Part shown: positions 7,771 to 17,140 of the stretch, piece after piece
How the letters are laid out: every line of letters begins with the position of its first letter
Numbering within the stretch: the first letter of the stretch is position 1
Assembly (NCBI RefSeq): GCF_003033925.1
Contig: NZ_CP028365.1
Coordinates: 558,001 to 622,000 of the forward strand
Reading direction: 5' to 3'
From: Tannerella serpentiformis
GTDB taxonomy: Bacteria > Bacteroidota > Bacteroidia > Bacteroidales > Tannerellaceae
Length of the DNA: 64,000 nucleotides
Made by a program: the position numbers and the translations under genes
Notes under the pieces: model-generated
The model's input: only the letters and a program-made list of their open reading frames with translations
Databases searched by the model: none
What the model was told of the DNA's origin: nothing

Positions 7771-10167
7771 ATGTTTCACACATACGAGATACATAGGAGA
7801 TGCCTGTCGGACGTCGCACTGCGGCGCGCCCTGATGCTGCTTGCCGGGCTGCTTTACCTTCTCGACGCCGCCTCACAGGGCACGGTGCGAGGTACGGTGC
7901 GCGACGCTGCGGGTAGACCTGTCGTGGCCGCCACGGTCGCTGCCGGTGCACAGCGTGGCACATCCACCGACGACCGCGGTGCCTATGCCCTCGAACTGCC
8001 CGCCGGACGCACGACGCTCACCGTTTCGTCCGTCGGTTACAAGACGGTTAAGGCCGAGGTGGACGCAGCGCGAACCCCCACGCAGAACTTTGTGCTCGAG
8101 GAAGACGCCGTCACACTCAACGTTGTCGAAGTCTACGCCAAAAGCCCCGCACAGCGTCTCCGCGAGAGCGCCTTCGCCGCCGCGGCCCCCGATGTCAAGG
8201 CGCAGCTGAGTCAGCTGCACGACCTCAACACCCTCGTCGGCCGCACCGCCGGCGTCAAGGTGCGCGAGGAGGGCGGCGTCGGCTCCGACTTCGAGCTATC
8301 GATCAACGGCCTCTCGGGCAACTCCATCCGCTACTTCATGGACGGCCTGCCGCTCGCCACGAAGGGCAGCGGCGTATCGCCCGCCAACCTCCCGGTCAAC
8401 CTCATCGAGCGCGTGGAGATCTACAAAGGCGTCGTCCCGGCCTACCTCGGCGCCGACGCGCTGGGGGGCGCCATCAACATCATCACCCGCCGCGAGCAGC
8501 GCAACTACCTCGACGCTTCGTACGGCATCGGCTCCTTCCACACGCATAAGGCCGACCTCTTTGCGCAGGTCGTCGATCGGCGCACGGGGATTATCGTGCG
8601 GCCTGCGGCAGGCTTCAACTTCTCCAAGAACGACTACCGAGTGCGCGGCGTGGAGCTGTGGGACGAGGCGGCGCAGGAGTTCCGCCTCACCGATCGGCGT
8701 CGCTTCCACGACGACTACCTCTCCGCCCTCATGCAGCTCGAGGCCGGCGTCAGCCGCCGCACCTGGGCCGACGAGCTGTTCGTCTCTGCCTCCTACTCCA
8801 CCACCCGCAAGCAGCTTCAGACGGGCGCCATGCAGACCATCGTCTACGGCGCCGCCGAACGTCAGACGGAGGCCTGGAACATCGCCGCGCGGTATGCCAA
8901 GAAGGCCCTCTTCCTGCCCGGACTCAACGCCTCGCTCTCGGCCTCACACACCTGGGATCACGCCCAGACGATCGACACCACCTTCCGCAAATACCGCTGG
9001 GACGGCTCCTACATCGAGTCCGCCCGCAGCGAGATCTTAGGCCGCGACCGCATGCACCGACACTATCGCCGCCCCTTAATGCTCGTCCGCCTCGGGCTGG
9101 ATTACCACTTCAGCCTGCACCACTCGCTGAACCTGAACTACCTCATGAACCGCACCGGCAATCGCCGTACGGACGACGTGGATTCGGACTTTGCGCCCTC
9201 GGACGACATCTTCGCCAAGCATACACTCGGCCTCTCCTATAGCCAGCTGCTCGTCGAAGACCGTTGGCAGAACACGTTCTTCGTCAAGAACTACACGAAC
9301 TACCTGAAGGTTGGGCAGCAGGAACTCCCCTGGATCACCGGTTCGGGTGAGGTGCAGGGCTCTTCGACAAAGAATCATACGGGCTACGGCCTGGCCACGC
9401 GTTACGCCTTCCCCTCCGACGCCTTCGCTGTGAAAGCCTCCTACGAGCACAGTCTGCGTCTACCCATGTCGCGCGAGCTGCTCGGCAACGGCACCACCGT
9501 CTATGCCAACCTACGTCTGCGTCCGGAGAACAGTCACAATATCAACCTCGGCTTCTTCGGTGCGCTCCGCCCCGCCCCCGGTCATCGGTTGGATTACGAG
9601 TTGAACGCCTTCTATCGCGACGTGAAGGATTACATCCGCCTCGTCGTCTCCGAGACCGAAGGCACCAGCCAGTACGACAACGTGCCCGGCGTGGGCATCC
9701 GGGGCCTCGAGGGCGAGCTGCGCTATGCCTACTCCGACCTGCTGCAGGTCGTGGCCAACGGCAGCTGGGAGGACGCCCGCAGCATGACGCGCTACTATCC
9801 CGACGGCAAGGAGATGATCACCTATCGCAACCGCATCCCCAATCGCCCGTGGCTCTTTGCCCACGTCGAGGCGACGCTGAAGCGGCGCGACCTCCTCATC
9901 CCCCGCAGCACGGTGCGGCTGACGTACAACTTCGACTTTGTCCGCAGCTTCTTCCTCACCTGGGAGGGCTACGGCAGCCTCGACAGCAAGTCGCGCATCC
10001 CCACGCAGTATCGCCACGACGTCTCCCTCTCCGTCTCCTTCGCCGATGAGCGCTACAACATCTCGCTCTCGTGCAACAACCTCTTCGACCGTACGCTCTA
10101 CGACAACTATAAACTCCAGAAGCCGGGCCGTGCCTTCTTCTGCAAGTTCCGTGTGTTCATTAATTAG
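7771..10167 (+). CDS. TonB-dependent outer-membrane receptor under cobalamin riboswitch control
   Basis: 798 residues from ATG 7771; the frame is open upstream but that part is the riboswitch itself. Order: signal segment (about 25-42), a CarboxypepD_reg-like beta-sandwich (about 44-110), plug domain (about 135-240, with RVEIYKG and ADALGGAINIITRR), then the 22-strand barrel. The riboswitch argues for cobalamin or another corrinoid as cargo (BtuB-like). The following DUF4374 and PepSY genes argue for a xusA-like siderophore or metallophore receptor. The chelatase gene downstream fits either a cobalt/corrin or a tetrapyrrole cargo. Cargo is unproven. Confidence 0.88.
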   Translation: MFHTYEIHRRCLSDVALRRALMLLAGLLYLLDAASQGTVRGTVRDAAGRPVVAATVAAGAQRGTSTDDRGAYALELPAGRTTLTVSSVGYKTVKAEVDAARTPTQNFVLEEDAVTLNVVEVYAKSPAQRLRESAFAAAAPDVKAQLSQLHDLNTLVGRTAGVKVREEGGVGSDFELSINGLSGNSIRYFMDGLPLATKGSGVSPANLPVNLIERVEIYKGVVPAYLGADALGGAINIITRREQRNYLDASYGIGSFHTHKADLFAQVVDRRTGIIVRPAAGFNFSKNDYRVRGVELWDEAAQEFRLTDRRRFHDDYLSALMQLEAGVSRRTWADELFVSASYSTTRKQLQTGAMQTIVYGAAERQTEAWNIAARYAKKALFLPGLNASLSASHTWDHAQTIDTTFRKYRWDGSYIESARSEILGRDRMHRHYRRPLMLVRLGLDYHFSLHHSLNLNYLMNRTGNRRTDDVDSDFAPSDDIFAKHTLGLSYSQLLVEDRWQNTFFVKNYTNYLKVGQQELPWITGSGEVQGSSTKNHTGYGLATRYAFPSDAFAVKASYEHSLRLPMSRELLGNGTTVYANLRLRPENSHNINLGFFGALRPAPGHRLDYELNAFYRDVKDYIRLVVSETEGTSQYDNVPGVGIRGLEGELRYAYSDLLQVVANGSWEDARSMTRYYPDGKEMITYRNRIPNRPWLFAHVEATLKRRDLLIPRSTVRLTYNFDFVRSFFLTWEGYGSLDSKSRIPTQYRHDVSLSVSFADERYNISLSCNNLFDRTLYDNYKLQKPGRAFFCKFRVFIN

Positions 10168-10276
10168 AGGGTAGAGGGTAGAGGGTAGAGAGTAGAGAGT
10201 AGAGGGTAGAGAGTAGAGGGTAGAGAGTAGAGGGTAGAGAGTAGAGAGTAGAGGGTAGAGAGTAGAGAGTAGAGGG
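10165..10276 (+). repeat. Heptanucleotide microsatellite, 16 copies
   Basis: Sixteen 7-bp units, TAGAGGG or TAGAGAG, run without a break from the stop codon of the receptor gene (the TAG is the start of unit 1). They fill much of the gap before the lipoprotein gene. The array is likely length-variable by slippage. It is non-coding, so any effect would be on transcript structure or spacing within the operon. Confidence 0.95.
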
Positions 10277-10355
10277 TAGAATAGAGGGCAGAGGGTTGAC
10301 TGAAGCCCTTCCATTAAGAATGACAATTGACTTACACCAATAAATAGACACAGAG

Positions 10356-11621
10356 ATGAAAGCAATCAAATGTTACGCTTGGGCGCTGATCATGGCGCTA
10401 ACGACAGCCGTTTTCACGGCATGTAATGATGATCCGGAACCAACACCGAATCCGGGTCCTACGCAGAAAGCCCACTTCGACCTTTGGGTGGCTGTGGGCG
10501 AAGAGGGTGGCATGGGCTCGACCGCAGCGCTGCTGGTCAAGAGTACCCAGTCGCTCGACGCACAAACGCAGCTCGACTTCAAAGGCTCGGGCGTAGACGT
10601 GACGAAGAAACTCTATCAAGAGACCATCATCCGCGGTAAGTATTACTACCAGATTCCGCAGGAGAAGGATCGCTTCGGCAAGTATCAAATTGTTGACGCC
10701 GGAGGGACGCATCAGATAGCCGTCGTCAAGGAGGTCAGCTTCAAAAAGAACACGCTGAAGGACCGCCGCTACACGCACGCCTGGATCAACGACCACACCC
10801 TGGTGCTGATCGGCTCGAATGGCAAGTCGGACAAGATCCTTTGGATCAAGATCGACACCGAGAACATGACCATCCTCGGCGAGGGCGAGCTCGACCTGCC
10901 CGCACCGCCAGACAAAGACAAGTTCAACACCTCCGGCATCGCTAACTATCGTGACGGCAAGATTCTCTATGCCTTCACCTACAGCAACGATAAGAGTGGC
11001 TTCCAGCTGGCCTTCATCAACGCCGCAGACATGAAGACGGAGAAGGTGGTCAAGGAGACGCGCGCCGAGTTCATGGCCGGCACGGCTTACGGCGAACTGC
11101 TCCAGCACAAGAGCTTCTTCACCCCCAACGGCGACTATTATCTGGCTTGCAACAGTGTGAACGCCGGCGCCAAGAGCTCCACGCAACAGCACGGTGCCCT
11201 GCTGCGCATCAAGAAGGGCGCGACGGAGTTCGACAAGAGCTACCGCGGCTACAACCACCCCAAAGGCAAGATCGTTACCGCCGACTGTCTCTCTCCGACC
11301 AAGGCGCTGCTCTACATCCAAGATCCGGAGCACACCGGTGCCAAGGGCTGGGGTGCTGACTACAACTGCTATTACGCCATCCTCGACCTGACGACGGATC
11401 AGCTGACCGAGATCCAATACAACGGCACCAACCTGCCCTTCAGCAGCGGTACCTTCTCGCAGCGCTCACTCGTCCTCGGTAACAAGGCCTACATCGGTGT
11501 CAACCCGAAGGACGCACCTACGTGTATCTACATCTACGACATCCCGTCGGGCCAGGTGACCAAGGGCATGACCATCGCCAAGGGTTACCACTTCGAACGC
11601 ATCGTGGGCATCGAGGAATAA
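10356..11621 (+). CDS. DUF4374 lipoprotein (XusB-like)
   Basis: 421 residues with a lipoprotein signal (lipobox VFTAC, Cys22) followed by an acidic, Pro-rich linker (NDDPEPTPNPGP). The rest matches the DUF4374 family in sequence character and length. In Bacteroides thetaiotaomicron the DUF4374 lipoprotein XusB, a surface beta-propeller, captures ferric siderophores for the TonB receptor XusA. Here it lies between a TonB receptor and a PepSY membrane protein, the same order as xusABC. The assignment as a substrate-binding partner is inference from that order. Confidence 0.8.
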   Translation: MKAIKCYAWALIMALTTAVFTACNDDPEPTPNPGPTQKAHFDLWVAVGEEGGMGSTAALLVKSTQSLDAQTQLDFKGSGVDVTKKLYQETIIRGKYYYQIPQEKDRFGKYQIVDAGGTHQIAVVKEVSFKKNTLKDRRYTHAWINDHTLVLIGSNGKSDKILWIKIDTENMTILGEGELDLPAPPDKDKFNTSGIANYRDGKILYAFTYSNDKSGFQLAFINAADMKTEKVVKETRAEFMAGTAYGELLQHKSFFTPNGDYYLACNSVNAGAKSSTQQHGALLRIKKGATEFDKSYRGYNHPKGKIVTADCLSPTKALLYIQDPEHTGAKGWGADYNCYYAILDLTTDQLTEIQYNGTNLPFSSGTFSQRSLVLGNKAYIGVNPKDAPTCIYIYDIPSGQVTKGMTIAKGYHFERIVGIEE

Positions 11622-11645
11622 ACGATATCAACGCACAGAAGATTG

Positions 11646-13103
11646 ATGAATAAGTGGCTGTTTCGGATCCACCGCTGGGTGGGCGCAGTCGTCGGACTGT
11701 TCTTTCTGATGTGGTGCTTGTCGGGGTTGGTGCTCGTCTACCATCCTTTCCCCAACGTAGACGAGCGCGACCTGCAAGCGCGCATGGAGCCGCTGCCCGA
11801 CTCCCTTCCCGCCGTCGACTCGGTAGCCAAACGGCTACCCGAGGGCGCGGCGGCGAAGGTGCGGACGGTCACGGTGCGGCGCTTCCAAGGCCAAACGCTC
11901 TTCGACTTTGAGACGAAGGACACGACCTACACCCTCTGCGCCGACTCCGCCGAGGTCCGGCGGCCCGTCACCGCGGAGACCATCCGCAACGTGGCCCGCC
12001 GCTGGGTCGACGCCCCCATCGCACGCATCGACACGCTCCACAGCCGTGATCAGTGGATCATGTACTCCCGCTATCTGGACGAGATGCCCATCGCCAAGTG
12101 CTACTTCGACGATGCCGCGGGCCATGAGCTCTACATCTCTATCCGCACGGGCGAAGTGCTCCAGTTCACCGACCGCAGCAGTCGCCTCTGGGCCTACGTC
12201 GGCGCCATCCCGCACAAGTTCTACCTGCCCATCCTGCGCCGCGATAACGACGTCTGGATCCGCAGCCTGACCACCGGCGGTGTCGTAGCGCTCATCGCGA
12301 TACTCACCGGTATCATCGTCGGCCTCATCATGCTCCGGCGTAACCGGAAGGCGCGGGGTAAGCTCGGCAGCCCTTATAAGAAGGCCTGGTTGAAGGCGCA
12401 CCACGTCACCGGACTCACGTTCGGACTCGTCCTCATCGGCTTTGCCTTCAGCGGCGCAATGGCCCTGCAACGCATCCCCGAATGGGTCATCCCTACGCAC
12501 GGCGACTATCGCGTGTCGGACGCCAAGATGCGTGGCAAGTCACTGCCCCTCTCGGCCTACACGGACTATCGCGCCGTCCGGCAGTTGCACCCCGAAGCGC
12601 GGCAAATCGTCTGGAACCACTTCCGCGATGTGCCTATCTACGACGTGACGACCGACACAGCCACCTTCAGCCTCGATGCCTCCACGCCCGACTTGCCCCC
12701 GCTCCAACTCTCTCCGGCCACGGTAGAGAAAGCGATCGGCGCACTGCACAAGGGTGAGTCTTTCACCATCTCGCAGATCGAACGCTACGAAGAGTATTAC
12801 ATCTCCCGCTGGACAGCACTCCCGCTCCCGGCCTACAAGGTGATGGTGGACAACGCCGACCGGACCCGTTACTACGTCGATCCGGCCACGGGCAACTTCC
12901 GCAACCTCAACCGCGCGCGCATGGCCAAGAAGTGGGTCTTCAGCGGCTTGCACTACTTCAACATCCGCTGGCTCGTAGAGCGCCCCACGCTCTGGACCAT
13001 CGCTATCTGGACGGCCTGCCTCGGTGGTGCCTTTGTCTCCCTCTCTGGCGTGTGGATCAACCTCAAGCGACTCCGCCGCAAAAGCAAAAAGCGGAGAGCT
13101 TGA
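11646..13103 (+). CDS. PepSY-associated transmembrane protein (XusC-like)
   Basis: 485 residues; I use the ATG at 11646 rather than the TTG one codon earlier. Predicted membrane segments lie near residues 12-35, 207-232, 252-275 and 435-460, each following a basic or His-containing boundary (FRIHRWVG, AHHVTG, GLHYFN). This is the PepSY_TM layout. Large periplasmic PepSY regions lie between them. Known relatives act as inner-membrane reductases of ferric siderophores or haem, passing electrons to the periplasm. It is 24 bp after the DUF4374 gene and clearly cotranscribed. Confidence 0.85.
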   Translation: MNKWLFRIHRWVGAVVGLFFLMWCLSGLVLVYHPFPNVDERDLQARMEPLPDSLPAVDSVAKRLPEGAAAKVRTVTVRRFQGQTLFDFETKDTTYTLCADSAEVRRPVTAETIRNVARRWVDAPIARIDTLHSRDQWIMYSRYLDEMPIAKCYFDDAAGHELYISIRTGEVLQFTDRSSRLWAYVGAIPHKFYLPILRRDNDVWIRSLTTGGVVALIAILTGIIVGLIMLRRNRKARGKLGSPYKKAWLKAHHVTGLTFGLVLIGFAFSGAMALQRIPEWVIPTHGDYRVSDAKMRGKSLPLSAYTDYRAVRQLHPEARQIVWNHFRDVPIYDVTTDTATFSLDASTPDLPPLQLSPATVEKAIGALHKGESFTISQIERYEEYYISRWTALPLPAYKVMVDNADRTRYYVDPATGNFRNLNRARMAKKWVFSGLHYFNIRWLVERPTLWTIAIWTACLGGAFVSLSGVWINLKRLRRKSKKRRA

Positions 13104-13158
13104 GGCTGTTTGACTACGCTGACTACTACTTCTTATTACCCCCTAACTGCTTATTCGA

Positions 13159-14076
13159 ATGAAAACCTATTTCATCGCCTTTCTACTGATGATTACCGCA
13201 ATCAGCTACGCGCATGACGGAGAGAATTTCGTCGCCTCCGACATGCTCAAGTCCATGCAGCCCGGCGACAAAGCCGCCATCGTCATGGTCTATTTCGGGT
13301 CCACGCACGACGACACCCGAGCTCTCACCATCGATGCCCTGACCCGCGAGGTACGCGCCGCCTACCCGACGCTGGAGGTACGCGAGGCCTACACCTCACG
13401 CATCGTGCGCCGCCGGCTTCGCGATCGCGGCGTTGAGACATCTGCTCCGCTTGAAGTGCTGAAGCAGCTCAAATCCGACGGCTTCACCCACCTTGTCATC
13501 CAATCCGCCAACATCATCGAAGGCGTGGAGATGGAGGCCTTGCGTCGCGAGGTGGCGTCCGTAGCCGCTGACTTCAAGGAGGTGCGTATCGGCACCCCGC
13601 TGCTCTACATGCCGGAGGATTACGCGGCCGTGATCCGCGCCCTCGCCCCCGCGCCCGCTGATGACGCCGCCGACGTCTGGGTGGGCCACGGCAGCTACGA
13701 TCCCGCCACGGCACAGTACGCCATGCTCGGCTACATGCTCGCCGCCGAGGGCCGCGCACGCTGCTTCGTGACCACCATCGAGGGCTACCCCACGTTCGAC
13801 GACCTCCGGGCAAAGCTCAAGCAGAGCGGTGCGAAACGCGTCACCCTGCGCCCCTTCATGTTCGTCGCTGGAGACCACGCTAAGAATGACATCGCCACCG
13901 ATATGAAGCAAGAGCTCGAAAAGGAAGGCTACCGCGTCAACGTCCTCCTCGAAGGCCTCGGCCAGAGCGACGCCATCCGTGCCCTCTACCTGGCCCACAT
14001 CCGCTTTGCACTGAACCACCGCATGTTCGACATCCTCTCCAAAAAGAAACATTACGAGACGAACGATCGCGACTAA
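13159..14076 (+). CDS. Exported CbiK-type sirohydrochlorin cobaltochelatase-like protein
   Basis: 305 residues. The N-terminus is a signal peptide (hydrophobic IAFLLMITAISYA), so the enzyme is periplasmic, unlike Salmonella CbiK but like the periplasmic CbiK of Desulfovibrio. Two metal-site His are recognisable: His177 in VGHGS and His240 in AGDHAKND, the class II chelatase pair. The family inserts Co2+ or Fe2+ into sirohydrochlorin and, in some members, protoporphyrin. In a cobalamin-riboswitch operon with no cytosolic corrin pathway genes, a periplasmic metal-loading or metal-removing role on an imported tetrapyrrole is plausible but inferred. Confidence 0.88.
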   Translation: MKTYFIAFLLMITAISYAHDGENFVASDMLKSMQPGDKAAIVMVYFGSTHDDTRALTIDALTREVRAAYPTLEVREAYTSRIVRRRLRDRGVETSAPLEVLKQLKSDGFTHLVIQSANIIEGVEMEALRREVASVAADFKEVRIGTPLLYMPEDYAAVIRALAPAPADDAADVWVGHGSYDPATAQYAMLGYMLAAEGRARCFVTTIEGYPTFDDLRAKLKQSGAKRVTLRPFMFVAGDHAKNDIATDMKQELEKEGYRVNVLLEGLGQSDAIRALYLAHIRFALNHRMFDILSKKKHYETNDRD

Positions 14077-14090
14077 GACGCTGACACAAA

Positions 14091-14157
14091 TGCGGGGACG
14101 GATTCTCCCCCTCTTAGAACAACACTACACTACACATTACACCCATCCGTCCCCGCA
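14091..14157. terminator. Long inverted repeat after the chelatase gene
   Basis: TGCGGGGACGGAT (14091-14103) is perfectly complemented by ATCCGTCCCCGCA (14145-14157), with a 41-nt loop. There is no T run. It could be a bidirectional or processing-type 3' structure separating the riboswitch operon from the next receptor gene. Similar G-rich hairpins follow the next two receptor genes. Confidence 0.5.
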
Positions 14158-14276
14158 CACTTATGGAACGCATCGAATCAGTCCTCCCTCGTCGTCGATT
14201 GAATTGACGAGGCTATCTCACCAATTAAGTAACGTGAGTTCGACGAAAGCATGAGGCGTCTTGTCTCTGGAGAAGG

Positions 14277-14563
14277 TCTTGCAGCAATGCTGCAAATGCT
14301 TCGAAAAACTTTTCAGCGTTTGCAACACCGTTGCGAGTCTCACGAAAAACTTTTCGGCGTTTGCAACACCGTTGCAAGTCTCACGAAAAACTTTCTGGCG
14401 TTTGCAACACTGTTGCAAGTCTCACGAAAAACTTTCTGGCGTTTGCAACACCGTTGCAAGTCTCACGAAAAACTTTTTGGTGTTTGCAACACCGTTGCAA
14501 GTCCCACGAAAAACTTTTTGGCGTTTGCAACACTGTTGCAAGCATTTCCAAAAGCGTTTTGGC
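14277..14563 (+). repeat. Tandem array B: seven 41-bp units upstream of a TonB receptor
   Basis: GTTTGCAAC recurs at 14318, 14359, 14400, 14441, 14482 and 14523, all 41 bp apart. A divergent unit starts at 14277. Each unit carries a dyad TTGCAAC-ACC/T-GTTGCAA. In the first unit the dyad is TTGCAGC-AAT-GCTGCAA: both arms changed and the symmetry survived. The spacer contains CTCACGAAAAACTTTTTGGC. The array ends 85 bp before the receptor start at 14649. Open frames through it are artefacts. Confidence 0.95.
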
Positions 14564-14648
14564 TATCGCGTGGCTTCCGTAAAGAGTCTCTGCTGGTTTT
14601 ATGCTTACATCGAACTCACATTAAGTATCACCCAAACATTATATCAGA

Positions 14649-17003
14649 ATGAAATCATCACTTACCCTTTTCCTCGGCCTCGGCCTTACCCTCACCACCA
14701 CACTTCACGCGCAGGACGGTCAGCCCAAACGCGAGTACACCAACTTCCAGGACACCACCTTCCAGCTCTCCGAAATTTCTGTCACCGCCAAGCGCCCCAT
14801 GCAAGTGGAGGTGATGAAGCTGGGTGTCCCTGCGGCTTACCTGCCCGTCACCACCAACACCCTGCCCTCACGGCTGCTTGCCAACCACGGCATCACGAAC
14901 ATTCAAGACGCCGCACGCTTCCTGCCCGGCGTACGCGTACAGACCAGCTACGGCGCCTTCCAGCAGATTTCCATCCGCGGTTTTGACCACTCTATCATCA
15001 TGGTCGACGGCGTGCGTGACGAGCGTTCGTCCATCAACAATTCCTACCCTTTCATGGATCTGACTTCCGTGGAGCGTATTGAACTGCTCAAAGGCCCGGC
15101 ATCGGTGCTCTACGGACAATCGGCCGTGGGCGGCGTGCTCAACATCGTGCGTAAGGCACCTACCGCACAGCAACACGTCAATGCACGCGTGGCTTATGGC
15201 AGCTATCAGAACCTGCAAACGACGCTCGGCTTCGGCGGACGCCTCTTTGGCCCGCTCAACTACTCCGCCAACTTCAATTATCAAACGCAAGATGGCTGGC
15301 GAGACAACGCCATGCGACGCCTCTCGGGCTACCTCGCCTTGGGTGGTAAACTCTCTGAAGCGGACGAATTAGATATCCGCATCGGCGCCCTCCGCGACTT
15401 TTACCCGACGGAGATCGGTCTGCCCGACGTCATGCCCGCTGACATCTATCGCACGGCCGACGACACAAAGGCTTACGACCGTGGCGACATGTTGCCCGGC
15501 CTCGACAAGAAAGCCCGCTACAACAGCGAGTCGGACTTCATGTACAACCGTAACTTCAACGCCTCCATCATGTGGCGGCACACCTTTGGCGAAGCAGCTC
15601 GCCTAACCGACAAGCTCTCCTACACCTACGACGACATTGACTACTTCGGCACCGAGGACTTGGCCTACCTTACCAGCGATAAGCCCATCTATAAACACTA
15701 TTACAAGTCGGGCAACCGCAAGGTCTACATCAACCTCGACTCCCTGCGCTACGACTTTCCCCTGCGCTTCGAGCACATCGCCCGCACTTGGAACAACCAG
15801 TTAGAGCTGAACGGACGTTTCGCCACCGGATCTGTCAAGCACAACTACCTCGGCGGCTATTCGCTCATCGCCCTCTACCGCAACTCCTTCAGCGGCTACG
15901 ACCTCGGGAAGGATGTTTACGGCCCCGGACTCACGGGCATCGGCTCGGTCTACAATCCGCACAGCATCGGTTGGATGGAGACACGCTTCAGCAAAGCCTT
16001 CGTGTCACGCATCTACATGCACGGCTTCTACCTGCAAGACCTGCTCGAGCTGAACGAGAAGCTGAAGATGCTACTGGCCGGGCGTTACGACCTCTATTCC
16101 TACAAGCGCGTCTCCGGTGTCCCCACCATTGACGGACGCGCAGAATTTGAGATGCCTGCAGACAGTCTCTTCACTCGCACCGCCACGAGCACCTTCTCCT
16201 TCCGCACCGGGTTGGTTTACATTCCCGTCCAGCCGCTGTCCCTCTTCGCCTCGGTCGGCTCCTACTTCAAGCCCGACAACACCACCTACAGTGACAACAC
16301 CCGCTACTTCGACCGGAACGGCCGCGAGTTCTTCCCCAACAAAGACAGCCGCAAGATCTTCGACCCCGAGCGCGGCATACAAGTGGAGGTCGGGGCGCGC
16401 TATGAGCTGGACGATAAGCTGAGCGCTGACTTCAGCCTCTTCTACATCAATCGCGAGAACGAGCGCCAATACATGGCCTACAAGGGCGAAGTCATCAATG
16501 GCGAGAAGCTCGACAAATACGTCGTGGGCCAGGTGGGACGCATGGATTCGCGCGGCTTCGATTTAGAGCTGACTTATCGCCCCATCCGCGGTCTTTCGCT
16601 CACGGCCGGCTATGGCTACACCGATACCCGCCTTCGTAAGATCGCCACCAATCCTTACTTGGACGGCGAGAATCTGGTCGGTAAGCGCTACGCCTATTCG
16701 CCACTCCACTCTTTCTACGTCTACGCCGACTATACGATTCGCGAAGGTGTGTTGCGCGGATTAGGCTTCAACTTCGACGTCACGTATCAAGATGAGGTCT
16801 ACCGCGACTTCTCCAACACCTCCACCTTCCCTTCGTATTGGATGACTGACGCCAGCATCTCTTACCGCCTGCCCAACCGCGTCCGGCTGCGTTTGAACGT
16901 CAACAACGTCTTCAACACAGACTACTACAACGAAGCCCTCGACAGCCAGTACGTGCCCGGCATGCCCCGCAACTTCCTCATCTCTGCTGCGTACAGCCTG
17001 TAA
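14649..17003 (+). CDS. TonB-dependent siderophore-type receptor, copy 1
   Basis: 784 residues with a signal peptide (MKSSLTLFLGLGLTLTTTLHA) and no CarboxypepD_reg domain. The plug domain (about 45-190) contains QISIRGFDHS and ERIELLKGPASVLYGQSAVGG, typical of FhuA/FoxA-class siderophore receptors. The barrel ends in a short aromatic-poor tail (RNFLISAAYSL). It is a close paralogue of the next gene: the first 25 codons are almost the same at DNA level, so a tandem duplication is likely. The ligand is unknown; ferric siderophore uptake is the family role. Confidence 0.88.
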   Translation: MKSSLTLFLGLGLTLTTTLHAQDGQPKREYTNFQDTTFQLSEISVTAKRPMQVEVMKLGVPAAYLPVTTNTLPSRLLANHGITNIQDAARFLPGVRVQTSYGAFQQISIRGFDHSIIMVDGVRDERSSINNSYPFMDLTSVERIELLKGPASVLYGQSAVGGVLNIVRKAPTAQQHVNARVAYGSYQNLQTTLGFGGRLFGPLNYSANFNYQTQDGWRDNAMRRLSGYLALGGKLSEADELDIRIGALRDFYPTEIGLPDVMPADIYRTADDTKAYDRGDMLPGLDKKARYNSESDFMYNRNFNASIMWRHTFGEAARLTDKLSYTYDDIDYFGTEDLAYLTSDKPIYKHYYKSGNRKVYINLDSLRYDFPLRFEHIARTWNNQLELNGRFATGSVKHNYLGGYSLIALYRNSFSGYDLGKDVYGPGLTGIGSVYNPHSIGWMETRFSKAFVSRIYMHGFYLQDLLELNEKLKMLLAGRYDLYSYKRVSGVPTIDGRAEFEMPADSLFTRTATSTFSFRTGLVYIPVQPLSLFASVGSYFKPDNTTYSDNTRYFDRNGREFFPNKDSRKIFDPERGIQVEVGARYELDDKLSADFSLFYINRENERQYMAYKGEVINGEKLDKYVVGQVGRMDSRGFDLELTYRPIRGLSLTAGYGYTDTRLRKIATNPYLDGENLVGKRYAYSPLHSFYVYADYTIREGVLRGLGFNFDVTYQDEVYRDFSNTSTFPSYWMTDASISYRLPNRVRLRLNVNNVFNTDYYNEALDSQYVPGMPRNFLISAAYSL

Positions 17004-17023
17004 TCTCATCCTTCAAGGATATG

Positions 17024-17064
17024 GGGGGCGAATCGCACTACACCCTATTCACCGATTCGCCCCC
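17024..17064 (+). terminator. Hairpin between the tandem receptor genes
   Basis: GGGGGCGAATCG (17024-17035) pairs perfectly with CGATTCGCCCCC (17053-17064) over a 17-nt loop, 20 bp after the stop codon. With no T run it may attenuate rather than end transcription, or protect the upstream mRNA. Confidence 0.55.
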
Positions 17065-17140
17065 GCTACCCTAAGCATGCATTTACCTGTCGCAGAAATA
17101 ATCGCACAAAACATTTGTCACAATCAAACACTACACGAGA

